Assembly (NCBI GenBank): GCA_022059125.1
Contig: JAEUWY010000002.1
Coordinates: 4,464,001 to 4,528,000 of the forward strand
Length of the DNA: 64,000 nt
Reading direction: 5' to 3'
Source: Corynespora cassiicola
Lineage: Eukaryota > Ascomycota > Dothideomycetes > Pleosporales > Corynesporascaceae
The position numbers were made by a program, and so were the translations under genes. Below, in pieces: positions 1-12,540 of this stretch. The notes under the pieces were generated by a model. The model was not told where the DNA came from and searched no databases. It was given only the letters and a program-made list of their open reading frames with translations. Each line of letters opens with the position of its first letter. Within the stretch, counting starts at the first letter, position 1.

Positions 1-90
1 GAGATTCATCTGAGGAAGAGGCATGAGTCGGAGGGGGAGATTGCGGTGTTGACGAGGTCGGAGATTAGTCTTGATACCAGGGGTAGCTGA
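1..90 (+). CDS. C-terminal tail of an unidentified gene (partial)
   Basis: The plus strand is open in frame from the first base to a TGA at 88-90 and encodes a charged 29-residue tail (EIHLRKRHESEGEIAV at its start). The codons look coding-like. The gene body lies outside the window, so no family can be named. An opposite-strand ORF of 100 aa covers the same bases (6-308) but shows no recognisable features. The call rests only on an open frame of modest length and could be wrong. Confidence 0.35.
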   Translation, partial: EIHLRKRHESEGEIAVLTRSEISLDTRGS

Positions 91-1044
91 AAGTGGCTCG
101 ATTGGGAGGAGATGCGGGACTCGTTCATCGGGGATGTGAGTGACGATTTGATAAATGAAGGAAACCAAAGCTTTGGAGATGTGCATACGGAGTTTGAAAA
201 TAGTAGCGGGCTGTTTTCTGTTTGAATGGGAGCTTTTGGGGTGTCCTTGGGGCCGCTTTTTGGTTTCGATGTTGGATTCACTTTAAGCGTGGCGTCTGAA
301 GGGGACATGCGATCCTTGACACTGTTTACATTTTGTCGTGGTACCCAATTGGCTGCCTTTAAATCACACCAACAATTGTTTTGGCAGTCTTGAGATCCAG
401 AAGTGACATTGCGTGGAGTTGGGGCTTTTTTTTTTTTGCCTAATCCGTAGGGTCAACTCGGTAAGCGATGATTGCAGAGATTCCAGAGATTGAATAATAT
501 TACAATGACTGATGAGTCCCATTAAAACTCGGATAAAACAAAGAAAGGTCAGCTTCTAATCAAGCAATGAGTTGCTCGATTAAGTATTTGGATTTGAGTT
601 GTTTGAGGGAGCATACGGGGACCAGCGAAGTCTAAAAGGCGCAAGTAGACACAAGAGGATTTAAACCCTTGAAAGAATGATTTGAAGATTTATTTTGTAC
701 CAGCGTGATATGTTAGTTTGTTTGCAATTTTCTTGTGTTCAGTTCAGGTCGAACTCATGTCGGAAAGGCTGAACCCGTTCTTATGTCTTGAAATACTTGA
801 CGTCTCTTATTTGTGGGCTTATCGTGATTTGTGTCTGCTCAGGCGAGGCAACAAGACTTTTTTGGACCTTCCTTTTTGTTCAATAGCCTCTCTGCCCGAT
901 TTTTGTTTTATCCAACCCAACGTTGGAAGCGACCGCTGACCCCATACAAGCCACTAAACATTGCTCACAGTATGCCATGCTGCTCATCACGTACCACATC
1001 CCTCGTCATCGACCGACACAAATTTAAAGTTGTGTAGAGTCTAT
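91..1044. other. Intergenic interval, no gene seen
   Basis: AT-rich sequence with T-runs (for example near 428-438). Short open frames at 718-1037 have no domain or splice support. The 3' end probably holds the promoter of the RING gene. Confidence 0.4.
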
Positions 1045-1753
1045 ATGGGTAAGGCTTCTGAATATCTCTGAACATAACCCCAGCAACTCTCTCTCTCTGA
1101 AGTGTCTCAATATTCCGTACTCCCATTGCGAGATAAGCCTCTCAAAGCCATAAAACAGTCCATCTTATCACTGATCAAGTATCTTAGATATCGCTACCTG
1201 CTACACAAGGTCTAATGGCTCCTTCAATCGCTTCTTCGAGCCCTCAACCGCCGCCGAAGTCGATACACAATGCCCAATCTGCCTCGAGGAGTTCTACACG
1301 GGCCCCGCTAAAAGCACTCGCAGCAAAATGGACATCGTATACACCACCGAATGCAACCACATCTTTCATAAAGCGTGCTTCGAAACCTGGCTAAGGAGGA
1401 GCGGAACATGCCCCCTCTGTCGGCATGAATTCACATACAAATACAGAGTTGCCATGACGTTCCGGATCCCCGTCCGAGAGGGCAGTCAATTTTTGGACCT
1501 TTCGCCGTACTTGATAGTAGAGGGGTATGCGTACCTCAGCGATGAGGAATTTAGGCAGCTCCCGGTAGCGAACGAGGACGTACCCAGGCTCGGGGATATA
1601 ATTCGGGAGCGGAAGGCCTACGTGACCATCAGCATGGAGACGGGGAGAACGGTTTCGTCTCGAGATACGAATGATGGAACGTATGATGAAGAGATGGATT
1701 TCGAAAGAATAAGACTTTGGAGGGAGTGGAGTGCTGGTGTGGCCAGGTCATGA
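1045..1753 (+). CDS. RING-H2 finger protein (putative E3 ubiquitin ligase)
   Basis: The frame ending at 1753 carries a complete C3H2C3 RING: CPIC at about 1277-1288, then CNHIFHKAC, then CPLC in GTCPLCRHEF. The RING-H2 fold binds two zincs and recruits an E2, so a ubiquitin-ligase role is inferred. The first in-frame ATG (1328) would cut off the first zinc pair, and the frame is open back to 1175 without ATG. A model that restores everything is join(1045..1048, 1188..1753): ATGG, a GTAAGG donor at 1049, a CTGATC branch-like element and a TTAG acceptor at 1187. It gives 189 aa starting MDIATCYTRSN. The tail after the RING (about 100 aa) matches nothing I know. The RING is certain; the 5' exon is tentative. 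Confidence 0.7.
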
Positions 1754-2327
1754 CATACTGTTTGAGGGAGAGCTCTTCTGTTTGAAATCTGGAAGTTGAT
1801 TCCGAAATAATGAAACGTTCAAGGGAGAGGAGTGCTGCTGCCGTCAGGATGTAGCCTATTCTAGCAGTTGTACAGTTGTATAAAGAGACCATCACTACGC
1901 ATTGCGGAAGTTTTTTTTACCTTGGCCCGAAATTTGGCTGAGATCGTCAAGTCTTGAACCCACGCTCCTGTCACTTCACCCAAAACAATGTTGCGAACAC
2001 CACCTCCAGAGCTAATGCGTAGAGCTTGAGGAATAGACTTACTGTTCCAAGTCTTTATGACATTGCGTTGCTTTTATTTACGATGAGCCAGTCGATTAAC
2101 GAGAGTTTATGAGCTTTGTCATGTATACCTTTGTATCAGTACTCTATATTCCCAAAACCATCATCTCATAATATATGAAAACATCTCTTGCTGTGATAGA
2201 TACAATAAAAATAGTTGTTGTATGGATATCTAAAGAACGTATCGAAAAGAAACTCGTGTGTGCCCGGATGTGTCCCGCGCCGTATTATGAATAGCGTCGA
2301 GTTGATGTATGCTGCAGGTGCAATTCA
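1754..2327. other. Intergenic interval between convergent genes
   Basis: AT-rich 3' flanks of the RING gene and of the GH5 gene on the opposite strand. Contains T-run and ATAAAA-like elements suited to polyadenylation. No gene seen. Confidence 0.4.
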
Positions 2328-3738
<1,411 letters not shown>

Positions 3739-5334
3739 GATTTATTTGCAGGCTGGACTGTATGATTGTAGTTGCCGTGGTTCAGTAATGATGCGCGAGT
3801 TTGGAATGGAAGAGAAGATAGTCGCCAGCGCAGCCGGGTAACGAGGAAAACTACCGCAAACGGCCCCTTGCTTCGTGAAGCACTTTAAGAACACAGCGAA
3901 TGGCAGGCCCGAATTAAGAGCCGAGATGCACAAGGATAAAACAGGCTTGCATGCAGAATTGGGGGCAACGAACGAGTGGCTGTTCTGACGCTGCAGAAAG
4001 GGCGAGGAGGAAGGTTAAACGAAAGCAGGCCTCTTGTCTTTAAACAAGACGATGGAGATGGGTAAAGAAGCACGTCAACGAAAATCGGCGGTTTTACAAG
4101 GCGAAAAGGAGAAATGTACGCGTTACGAATGCTGACCTACCACGTTAAGTCGCATTAACGCGATGGCTATCTTGACTCTCGCCCAGGGACGACCACGAAA
4201 ATAGTGGGTCTCAAGGGACATTAGAGCCACTAAACACCATGCAATAGGGTGCTGCGCCCCGAGATGCAGGATTGAAGGTAGCATAAGCGGAGCATGCTGA
4301 AAGGGGAAGATGCTAGCATCGACGCCGTCATTGATAGTGCGCGTCCGGGGTTTGAAACCGCTTGGCCATTGATTCAAGCCCAAGATTCGTCGAGGCCAAA
4401 ATCAGGCTGAAAAGCTTGACAAGACAGCATAAAAAGTCGCCAATCTTCCGCAGGGGTTATGCGCGGCGTTGCGGTGGTCCTCGAAGCTGCCTCAGGAACG
4501 GTCGTGGTCAGATCGTCGCCTTGCAGCTTGCGGGTGCCAATCGCAGAGCCTCCTGCCCCACTGTCACAAGGAAGTGTTCATCAAATAACTCGCCGCTGTC
4601 GTTGAACCTCGTCACCAGAGAGATGGAAGTTGGCAGACGTACCCACCCGGACCTACGGAGCAAACTTCGACCAATATGGGGTCGCAAGCGTGCCACTACA
4701 TTCTCCCCACGTTCCGCACCCCGCTCTTGCACCAATGGCAAAGATATCGCGCGGATGGTTGCACTGCTGAAGTTTTCTTTGCGAGCTTCCGTATCGCAAT
4801 ATGGCGGGATGCAACCTATTAATGTGTTGTTCGACTGTCCAACTCCGAGAGATTGACCAAGGGGCCGAAAACAGCTGCAGGTAGATGTCTGAAACCGGGA
4901 ATAATCCCTCCAACTTTTCACATGCGCCCGATGCGGTTGGTCGTGGATCTGCAGAACTATTTCAGGGGAATTGCCATGTCATTGGAAGATGATGATAAAA
5001 TTAGATTGGACTTGCCACCACTCATGTGGAACACCTCACACCCTCTGGACGTGAGCGCCTTTAGACTTGTGCAGTAGGGACTCTGAAAGGGGACCACGAT
5101 TATGACGATTGACAAGACAAGCTGTAGCTTGACAGAACACCCTAAAAAGATGGCAGCCATCAGGTATGGAAGAACCGAAAGATTGATTGTAGAGGCTAAT
5201 GGATGAACTAACTGAGTTGTGGCTGGTGTTGTGGCTGATACTCCACAAGCCACTCCGCTGTGAGACCCGTGTACGGTTAGATCCAGATTACGAATGATTA
5301 CTGGGTATCAATCCCGATCGGCTGGTACCTCTGC
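3739..5334. other. Intergenic interval, no supported gene
   Basis: About 1.6 kb between the GH5 start and the MFS transporter stop. Overlapping open frames on both strands at 4362-4921 (up to 164 aa) have mixed codon use, no domains and no convincing splice context. Confidence 0.4.
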
Positions 5335-7056
5335 TCATGTTTTCTTGAAGAGGAATCCTCCCATATAGAAGAAGGATGGAACGGCAGTGATGGCGCTCAA
5401 AAGCCCGAAAACCCAAGCCATTGTTGCCCACCCCGTCTCTTGCACGATAAACCCAGCTAGCAGAGGCCCAATCATGCACCCGGCAGCAAATGCAACGTTG
5501 AACAAAGCGTAAGCCTGTGCATATGCTCCCCCTTTCCCATACCCTTTCTCTCCATTTTCAATCATCTTCTTCTCTTTGGCCTCGACAATATTCGAAATCT
5601 CTGCCATGATTGGGGGAAATGTCCATGTAAGCGTAAAACCAACCAGTGCAAGCAGTGCGCATATGAGTACTTTGTCTTGGATGGTGTTTTGGTCGACAAA
5701 GCGAAGGCATACCAGAGGAGGACAAGCAAAGAGAAATCCAAGAGCCGTTGGGTATCTGGGCCCAACTTTATCACTGACCCATCCAAAAATTGGCGCGAAG
5801 AATGAGGGGATCGCTACTGGCAGAAACAAGAGAGCAGCTCCGGTCGACGACCAATTGAAGACATTTGCGGCGTGAAGAGTCAAGACAGAATCAAAAGATG
5901 TAAAGATTGACGCCTGGATGATCGATCCAAACAGTGCGGATAGAAGTCGGCGAGAGTATAGTAGAGATAAGACAGGTGGAAGGCGATTACGGAGACGGCG
6001 AGGTTTAGACCCAGAGGGTGATACTTGCTCCACTTCCAAAGTATCCGGGCGAGGTTCGTTCACGACTGCACCCTTTTCTGGATCAGGTGCAGACGATGGG
6101 TCCGCTTCCGGGCTAGGTTGAGAGGAGGACCTGGCTTCATCCACACCTTCAGGATTGTTTTGCGAGGCCTGGATTTGCACTGTTCTTTCACGACCGGCAG
6201 CCTCGGGATTCCATCTTGCAGCAACTTTCTTCTCCACAAGTAGGAGCCGTAAGATGATGTCTACTCCGATGAGAGCGTAGCACATGCCAAAAACGGCATC
6301 ATACCCTGCATGATCGTAGACAACACCACCAAGTAGAGGCGCAATCAAGATTCCGAGTGACATTCCAAGGCCAACATAGCCCATAGCTTGAGCAAGACGC
6401 TCTTGAGGAACTGTATCAGCCAAAAGTGCCAATCCAACCACCCATCTGCACTGGGTTAGATCAAGAAAAGCGGGTATGAATGCGGAAATCTCACACGACA
6501 GCAGCAGACGCGCCTTGAAGAATACGCGCGACGACCATGATACCAATAGTTGAGCCTACATTAAGAAGAACTGTAGATCCAAGCAAAGCAAGGAGCCCTA
6601 TCAGCAAGGGAGAGCGCCGGGATGTGGTGTGATCCGCAAGCCATCCGCATATGGGAGAGAAGGCAAGTAGGGATGCGCCGTATACTGCAATGAGAACCGA
6701 AACCCAGTACTGAACTAACTCACGTTAGTTTGACGATGAGCTTTGCAAAAGCGCATATAGTATATACCTCTATTCTGGTCCACATTACTTCTATTTTCTA
6801 GAGAAAAAGGAAGTACCGGAACTATCATACCGTACAGGAACATGTCCTGGACTGTTGTAAGCCTTATCCTGCAGCCACCAAGTACGGCGGACGCCGTATA
6901 AAGAGGTCGAGGGTGCTATCAAGGGGACAGGCTTACTGTAAAGACAGCTAAAGCTACCGTGCCGATAATGAACCAGTCGGCACTTCTAACTTTGAGGAAA
7001 TATGGCGGTTTATCTCCATGTTGCGTCAGCACTGCCAACCAACCTGGTCTGGACAT
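5335..7056 (-). CDS. MFS transporter, drug:H+ antiporter-1 type
   Basis: Model complement(join(5335..6445, 6495..6714, 6768..6846, 6937..7056)), 509 aa. The introns are 49, 53 and 90 nt, and frame is kept throughout. The N-terminus (MSRPGWLAVL) leads into helix 1 (WFIIGTVALAVFT). DMFLYGMIVPVLP and VQYWVSVLIAVYGA follow, then the MFS motif A-like loop GWLADHTTSRRSPLL and the motif RILQGASAAVV. The LALLADTVPQERLAQAMGY loop is characteristic of the TetA/vesicular amine transporter-like branch. A long polar, Ser/Pro/Glu-rich loop of about 80 residues separates the two six-helix halves. It probably exports small molecules at a membrane; the substrate cannot be read from sequence. No biosynthetic cluster surrounds it. 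Confidence 0.9.
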
Positions 7057-7927
7057 GTTGTCGTCTTCGGAGTGAGTGTAAACGGTAAAATTTCGATTCA
7101 GAGCTTCGCAGACTCTTCATTCCATACAAATAGGCAAATGAACAAGGAAACTGGTAAATGGATGGCGTGAGGATTTCAACGAGGCGGAGTGCTAAAGGGC
7201 GTGATCCTGAATCCTGATCCATTACGTCCAGGGAAAAGTGGCGCCGCCGAGCTTGAGGCCCGCGGAAGCCGAGCGATTTCGGCATAGGCTGCCGCTAGTC
7301 TCCAATCGGCATACCGGTGCACTCTTTGTCGAGAGGATGATCATATTGCAGGAAGAGTTCAATGACAGTGCGGTGTTGATGCGACCGTCGGATTACGCGA
7401 TGAGAGTGGTGTAGGCTGTACAAAAGGTTTGACCGGGTGTGGCAGGCGACTCCGAGCCTTGTGCGACATTTCGTTCAACGTCATCGCAAAGGAGTATATC
7501 AAGCATTCCAAACGAACAATGACACCAAGAAAGCGTTCTGTAGTGGCCCTACAGACCAAACATATCACGCTTATTCGTCATCTTTCCTGCGGAGGCCGCT
7601 GGCCTTGGGACTGAATGCAGCCCATGCCGGCAGTAAATTAGATAAAGAAGAGAATATCATTACTCATTACGGAAGTCTCTTTATCCTCTATTTAGTTGAT
7701 ATTATTGAGGCTTGAAATCACAGTTCTCCGCCACTCTTAATAGGAAACACCATTGGGAGCATTACCAGAGCTGTTCGTCGTCGCGACAATTCGTGATATT
7801 CCCGAATAGATCAACCCAAAATTCTTAAGCTATATCCCAAAAGTAAAGCTTACCCATCTATTTGGAACTCCAACAAGAGAATGTGGAGTCCTTCTTGGAA
7901 ATTCTATTTTGAATCAATAAAAAGTAT
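7057..7927. other. Intergenic interval
   Basis: Upstream region of the MFS gene and downstream region of the GH45 gene. Short ORFs at 7429-7715 show no domains. AT-rich near 7620-7900. Confidence 0.4.
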
Positions 7928-8128
7928 TCAACTCCACCCTCCCAACTGCGGATTAGTTCCCCCTCCAACTTGTGGATTAGTACCCCTTCCACCCTGGGGA
8001 CCATTGCCTCCTCCAACTTGCGGGCCAGTACCACCTCCAACCTGGAGATCATTACCCCCTCCAACAGGGAAATCAGTGTCCCCTCCGGCCTGCAGATCAG
8101 TGCTTCCTCCCTCTCTGATGCAACCCGT
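7928..8128 (-). repeat. 24-bp tandem repeat coding a Gly-rich octapeptide tail
   Basis: In the last exon of the GH45 gene, roughly eight to nine imperfect 24-nt units encode (V/A)GG(G/D)(T/N)xxQ. Units differ mostly at the fifth to seventh residues (DFP, DLQ, GPQ, NPQ). The run ends only at the stop codon. Confidence 0.8.
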
Positions 8129-8889
8129 CTTTTCCGTCAAAGCCGCTGGACATTCAATGTCTTCAAACGAAACATCTGGTTTTTCCGCACTCTTTAACCA
8201 GTCAAAGCGCCAATAGCAACCGGATTTCAGCTTTTCGGGAAAGTTGTCACAGTCTGCACGAGAAGCGACGCCTCCATATTGCTCTCCCCAGCCCTGCGGC
8301 GGAGCGCCCCACTGATCTGTACAAGCTGAAGAGCGTACGTCAGTATTACAAAAGGCAAACGATCACCGCGGGGATATATTTACCATTATATAGACCCACG
8401 CCACTGCCGGGTATGGCAAGGTCGAAATGATTATCCCCGAGATCGCTTCCCGTATTCGTAGCCTGAACAATCATCTGTTGGCCCTGCACAGGACCAGACG
8501 TGAACGTCAACCTTCTGATAATTAGCCAATTCCAAGTAGTCGGGTCGAAAAGCTCTCAAACCCACTTGTAGCAAGCAAAGCACCAAGTCGACTCCGTCCC
8601 ATTCGCAAGTTTAACGGCAGCAAAACCATAGGCCAGTTGGTCACTCTCGGCCCAGGAACTCTGGTTCGAGCACATGTACGCATTTCCACCCTCTTCACAT
8701 CCATTTGCTGCTGCCATATCTGCCAATGGGTTGTCGCTTTTGTCGCAGCTTTGAATGGGCTGGCCGACTGGCGCTTTGCCGGCCCAGCCGCATGAGCCTT
8801 TGCAGCAGTCCCAGTAGCGAGTCGTCTGCCCGGTGCCGGACTGCGCAAGAGCCGTTGTAGCACATGCGATGAGCGCCAAAGAATAGAGC
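7928..8889 (-). CDS. GH45 endo-1,4-beta-glucanase with Gly-rich repeat tail; start unresolved
   Basis: Exons complement(7928..8325, 8384..8511, 8567/8566..about 8889). The family core is clear: [12 protein letters not shown] with the first catalytic Asp, then WCFACYK joined over a 54-nt intron to [11 protein letters not shown], then [13 protein letters not shown] with the second catalytic Asp. A 58-nt intron precedes [19 protein letters not shown] and [13 protein letters not shown]. It hydrolyses internal beta-1,4 links of cellulose outside the cell. A hydrophobic leader ([16 protein letters not shown]) looks like a signal peptide, but no in-frame ATG precedes it. An AG at 8890-8891 could be an acceptor from a small upstream exon. 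There is no carbohydrate-binding module. The last 65 or so residues are imperfect octapeptides ([16 protein letters not shown] and similar). Confidence 0.85.
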
Positions 8890-8891
8890 CT

Positions 8892-10290
8892 GTTTATTTG
8901 AAGGAATATTGTGACAGTACGAAATATTGATAAAATTCTGACTGATGGGGTTTCCTGAAGAGTGGTTACGAAAGGAAGTTGGGCGTGTCTAAAACACGCC
9001 TGGAAGAACTATATTCTATTTGGACCTTGCTCAGTCTCTTATCCACTATAAATTATTTTCTATCCACTTTCTTCTTTGCTGTTCAGCACTGCTCTCTCCC
9101 TGCCATGGCTCTAACACGATGAGCGGATGGGCCCACGGTCAAAGTAGGCAATATATCCCAGTAAACCTAGAACGTACTTAAAGTGACCTGACAGTCTAGG
9201 CTGGGAAACTTGACAATAATTCTAATCAATATATCCAGCTCTAAACCGAACTGTGCGGCGATGCCTCAGCACGTGCTAGGATCGCCATTCCGCGGACGCT
9301 AACCCAAGCTCGAATACCGGCCTCGCTGAACCGAGGATCCTACATACCTACAAGATCGATCTTAGTTCCAGAACTTTAAAAAAAAACTCCCTTGCAATCT
9401 TTACCCACGTGTAATACCTAGGTAGCTACATGGTTAGGCCGTCTAGATCAAGTGACCAAAGGCCGTCTCCTGCGGCGACGGCAGACGTCACACAACATGT
9501 CAGGTCGCGTGCGGAGAATAACGCTGTCTGAGACAGTGCAGCGGCTCGTACCGGGAAATAAAAAGGCCCCCAGATCCATGGTCCAATTTCTCCGATGCAC
9601 GTTCGACCCTGGGTAAATGAAGTCGCGCTTGTTTAGTCGCAAGTGAAGTAGGGCGCTACTCATCTTCAGCATAGATGACAGCCAGAAAAATACTTTGGTA
9701 CCGCAAATAAATCATTGTTGGGCTGAATCCAAAGTGTGAGATGGAGATAGACCCCTGGTTGGGGGCTGAGCTGGGCTGTCAGCCTGGTGGGTCGGTGCAT
9801 CATGCTTACCAGGGGCCAGAATGTATCGCTAGCTTTGATGATTCTTGTGCTTTTTTGGCTCATTAGAGTGTCATGAAAATTCTAATTATTCAAATGGGCG
9901 AGTCAGAGCAAAATAGAAGAGTCAGAAAGCATGGAAATGGCCGAGGATCAAGAAGTGTATAGATGGATTGTAATGAGAGGATTGTCTGACTAAAGCGAGA
10001 GTGTAACTGGAAATACAAAGAAGATGTGAGAGAGATGATTCCTGACGTAGAAGAAATAGTAGTAATGATAAGCCATGATATCGAAAGGTGGTTGTCAAAT
10101 GGCAGGCGTCGTTCTATCAGTCGTCAGGTCGTGAAGCGAGTGTCTAGGGTAGGCCGTCAAGATTGCTCCCGGTGTCCATTGTCTATAGGTGTTGAAACAT
10201 CCGTCTAGTATCAAAACTCCCTCCATCTAGATGTTTAAAGCGTCGTCATTGTCTAAAAGTGTTGAACATGGGAAAGCCTTCGCGAGCCGA
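8892..10290. other. Intergenic interval
   Basis: No gene seen. A short AT-rich block at about 9000-9070 lies upstream of the GH45 gene. A near-direct repeat of CATTGTCTAWARGTGTTGAA occurs at about 10179-10200 and again near 10246-10267. Confidence 0.35.
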
Positions 10291-10291
10291 T

Positions 10292-11355
10292 TCAATTTCC
10301 TCGTCCGCCTTGGTTCGATTGAGTTCCTTGGCCTGATCCACTCGACTGTCCGGATGCACCCTGAGTGCTGGATAGATACAGCTGGTATTGACCCAGCTGC
10401 TGTTGTAGGGCTTCCGATCCAGAAATGTAGATGTTCGAATTACCCTGGCCGGATTGGTTTGGGGAGCCAGGGTTGGAATTTGCGTTTCCTTGTGAGCTCA
10501 TGGTGAGATATTTCTTGAGCTCTCGAGATTCGGATGGAGATTTTCAATGATTTGGCACAGGTTCTGAGCGATGAGGGAAATCAAGTTTTGCGATGATAAA
10601 TTGTCGCCGCCCTCTCCGCCGCCTTTTGTACGCTTAGTCCATGTCGCCTTTCGAGGCCACGGCTTTTGGTGATAACGCTGTTCGTGGTCAACAGGAACGA
10701 TGGATTGTGCATGACGCCTGAAAACACCGAGCCCATTGCTGAGCCCATCGTGAACGACGAATTGATGCCTTTGCTTGCGGCCTCACAAAGGGTGGACGTA
10801 GTCAAGTTTCGTTCGTGAATCCTGATGTAGTTAGATCCTCGTAAGCGATCACGGTGGGAGAGGACCCGCGCATCAGCAAGCTGAATACATCCTTGAGGAA
10901 ATCAGCAACACGAGACGGAAAGTCGAGCATCCGAAAGTTTTTCAGCGCGGATGAGTGGCTGTTGATGACTCGGCCACAGTCGCGCCACAGTCAGGATCCG
11001 GAGTTGGGGTTTAAGGTGATGCGCCACAGATGCGCATCGTCGGAGATATGGCAGAGTTGTGTGCAATAAGCACGTAGATCGCGGGTATTACGGAGATCTA
11101 TGGTCAGATCTTTATTGTAGTGTCTGTTGGCCCAGCGTACTTGACCGCCTGTAGTGTAGTACTAGCACCCTGTATTTCAAAATGACGTGAACTGCGAGAT
11201 ACATTACAATTTTTAGCCCCATTGCATAAGATCCAGCTGCTTGAGCTGAATGTTTGAGAAACAACATCACAGATCAGCACGTGTCCCTCATGGTATTTTC
11301 TTCGGGTCATGTGGCTTTTACTCAAGTCACTGGACGCATCATATGTGATTATCAT
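10292..11355 (-). pseudogene. Coding-like region with interrupted frames; likely decayed or unresolved multi-exon gene
   Basis: Successive stretches on the minus strand read as protein but do not stay in one frame. 11355-11104 encodes 83 aa beginning MIITYDASSDLSK. About 11088-10810 reads DLRAYCTQLCHISDDAHLWR, then a TGA, then LWRDCGRVINSHSS and MLDFPSRVADFLKDVFSLL in the same frame. 10805-10581 (one base out of phase) reads LTTSTLCEAASKGINSSF. A third frame over about 10790-10510 reads VFRRHAQSIVPVDHEQRYHQ and ends LESSRNISP. 10501-10292 encodes a Gln/Ser/Gly-rich 69-aa ORF. No splice set was found that joins them cleanly. I do not recognise the family. Confidence 0.35.
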
Positions 11356-11516
11356 AAGCAGCAGTAGATATATTTATCAATAGTTGTTACAAGTTACCTA
11401 AGTCAAAGGATTGTAGGAGTGACGTGATATCAGCCCAAGGTACTTATGATAGTGACGTCAAGGTTTAGACCAAGTACATTTATCAAAAGGCCCCGAGTCT
11501 CCATTCCTATGACCAA

Positions 11517-11924
11517 TCAGCCCGCACAAGATCTTGTCGGGCTACGTGTAAATAAGCCTAGACCCTTCGAGGTTATCTGTGCGCTTGGTGTTCGGATCGA
11601 AAAAACTGCTCTCTTTGACAAGAATAGGGAACTCCAGCAAGTATCGGTTTGCGGTAGGGGTTTTGTTGCACGGTTTCCTATCGAATTTGATCCCTTCATT
11701 GTTGAAGAATCGGTGAGGATATCCGCTTCCCCCCCCCCCCCCTTGATTGGAGCGCGCCTCAATGAGTTTCTAGTGTGGGTATCTCTGTATAACATGTTTT
11801 TGCCACCATTCTTGCAAATCCACATTCCCTCCTTCGGATCTGCACCCATGTCAGGATCGGTTGGCATAGTGGTGGTGACGTTCAGTAAAAGAAGGATTGT
11901 GAAGGCGAAAACAAAATTCACCAT
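11517..11924 (-). CDS. Possible small secreted protein, 135 aa
   Basis: The ORF starts in a good context (AAACCATGG) and opens with a clear hydrophobic leader (MVNFVFAFTILLLLNV) followed by a polar, acidic segment (PTDPDMGADPKEG). It has three cysteines after the leader and no known domain. A run of 14 G on the coding strand (11729-11742) encodes Lys plus four Gly and the first base of Glu in the middle of the frame, so a one-base length change would shift everything after it. An overlapping plus-strand ORF (11446-11970) has no leader. It may be a small secreted or effector-like protein, or only a chance ORF. Confidence 0.4.
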   Translation of the reverse strand: MVNFVFAFTILLLLNVTTTMPTDPDMGADPKEGMWICKNGGKNMLYRDTHTRNSLRRAPIKGGGGEADILTDSSTMKGSNSIGNRATKPLPQTDTCWSSLFLSKRAVFSIRTPSAQITSKGLGLFTRSPTRSCAG

Positions 11925-12540
11925 GGTTTCGATGTTTTTGTCAGAATTGAATTGGACCGAATTAGATTAGAATTGATCGGATTGGATTAGACTGCCAAAT
12001 TGAATGTTGACACCGTCAAGAACGAGGTCTTCAACTACGAGGCTAGGTAAGGTCATCAAATAAGATATCACTGTGCAGTAAAAACTATCCAATGTTAAAC
12101 TCGATCGATCAAGACATCTCAAACGGCGATTCACGGGGCTGGATGGGAGGCAGTAACAAAAGTCCCGGATGATGGTGCTGACAAGATCAAACGCAAATGT
12201 TGTGCAAGATGTATGCCATTCGATGAATCTAATCATTCCCCATGTATGAAGCTAACACAACCGAAGCAATCATATTGCAGCCAAAGTGGCGTAAATCGTT
12301 ATCCTTACGGTGCTATGTTACCATCGTTGCCTATTGGAGTGCCAAGGCTGTGTTAACTGAGTACCTATTCATCAAACCAATTCCTTTGCTTTCCAGAAAG
12401 AGCCTACCTCAGGTCCCGACTTCGCACCTCAAATGATAAAATCCTCGCTACTACAGCTACCATCGTCGCTCCTAGTCTTACAAGAGTTCGGTCAAGCAGC
12501 CGCAGATATATTGAAGCGACCTTCAATAATCGCGGCAAAC
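11925..12540. other. Intergenic interval
   Basis: Contains a degenerate GAATTGGAT/GAATTAGAT-like repeat near 11945-11995 just upstream of the putative secreted-protein start. No gene seen. Confidence 0.35.

Noticed and set aside
4362..4921. Overlapping ORFs of 164 and 137 aa on opposite strands
   Set aside because: Neither has a domain, leader or good start context. They occupy the same bases and are probably chance frames.
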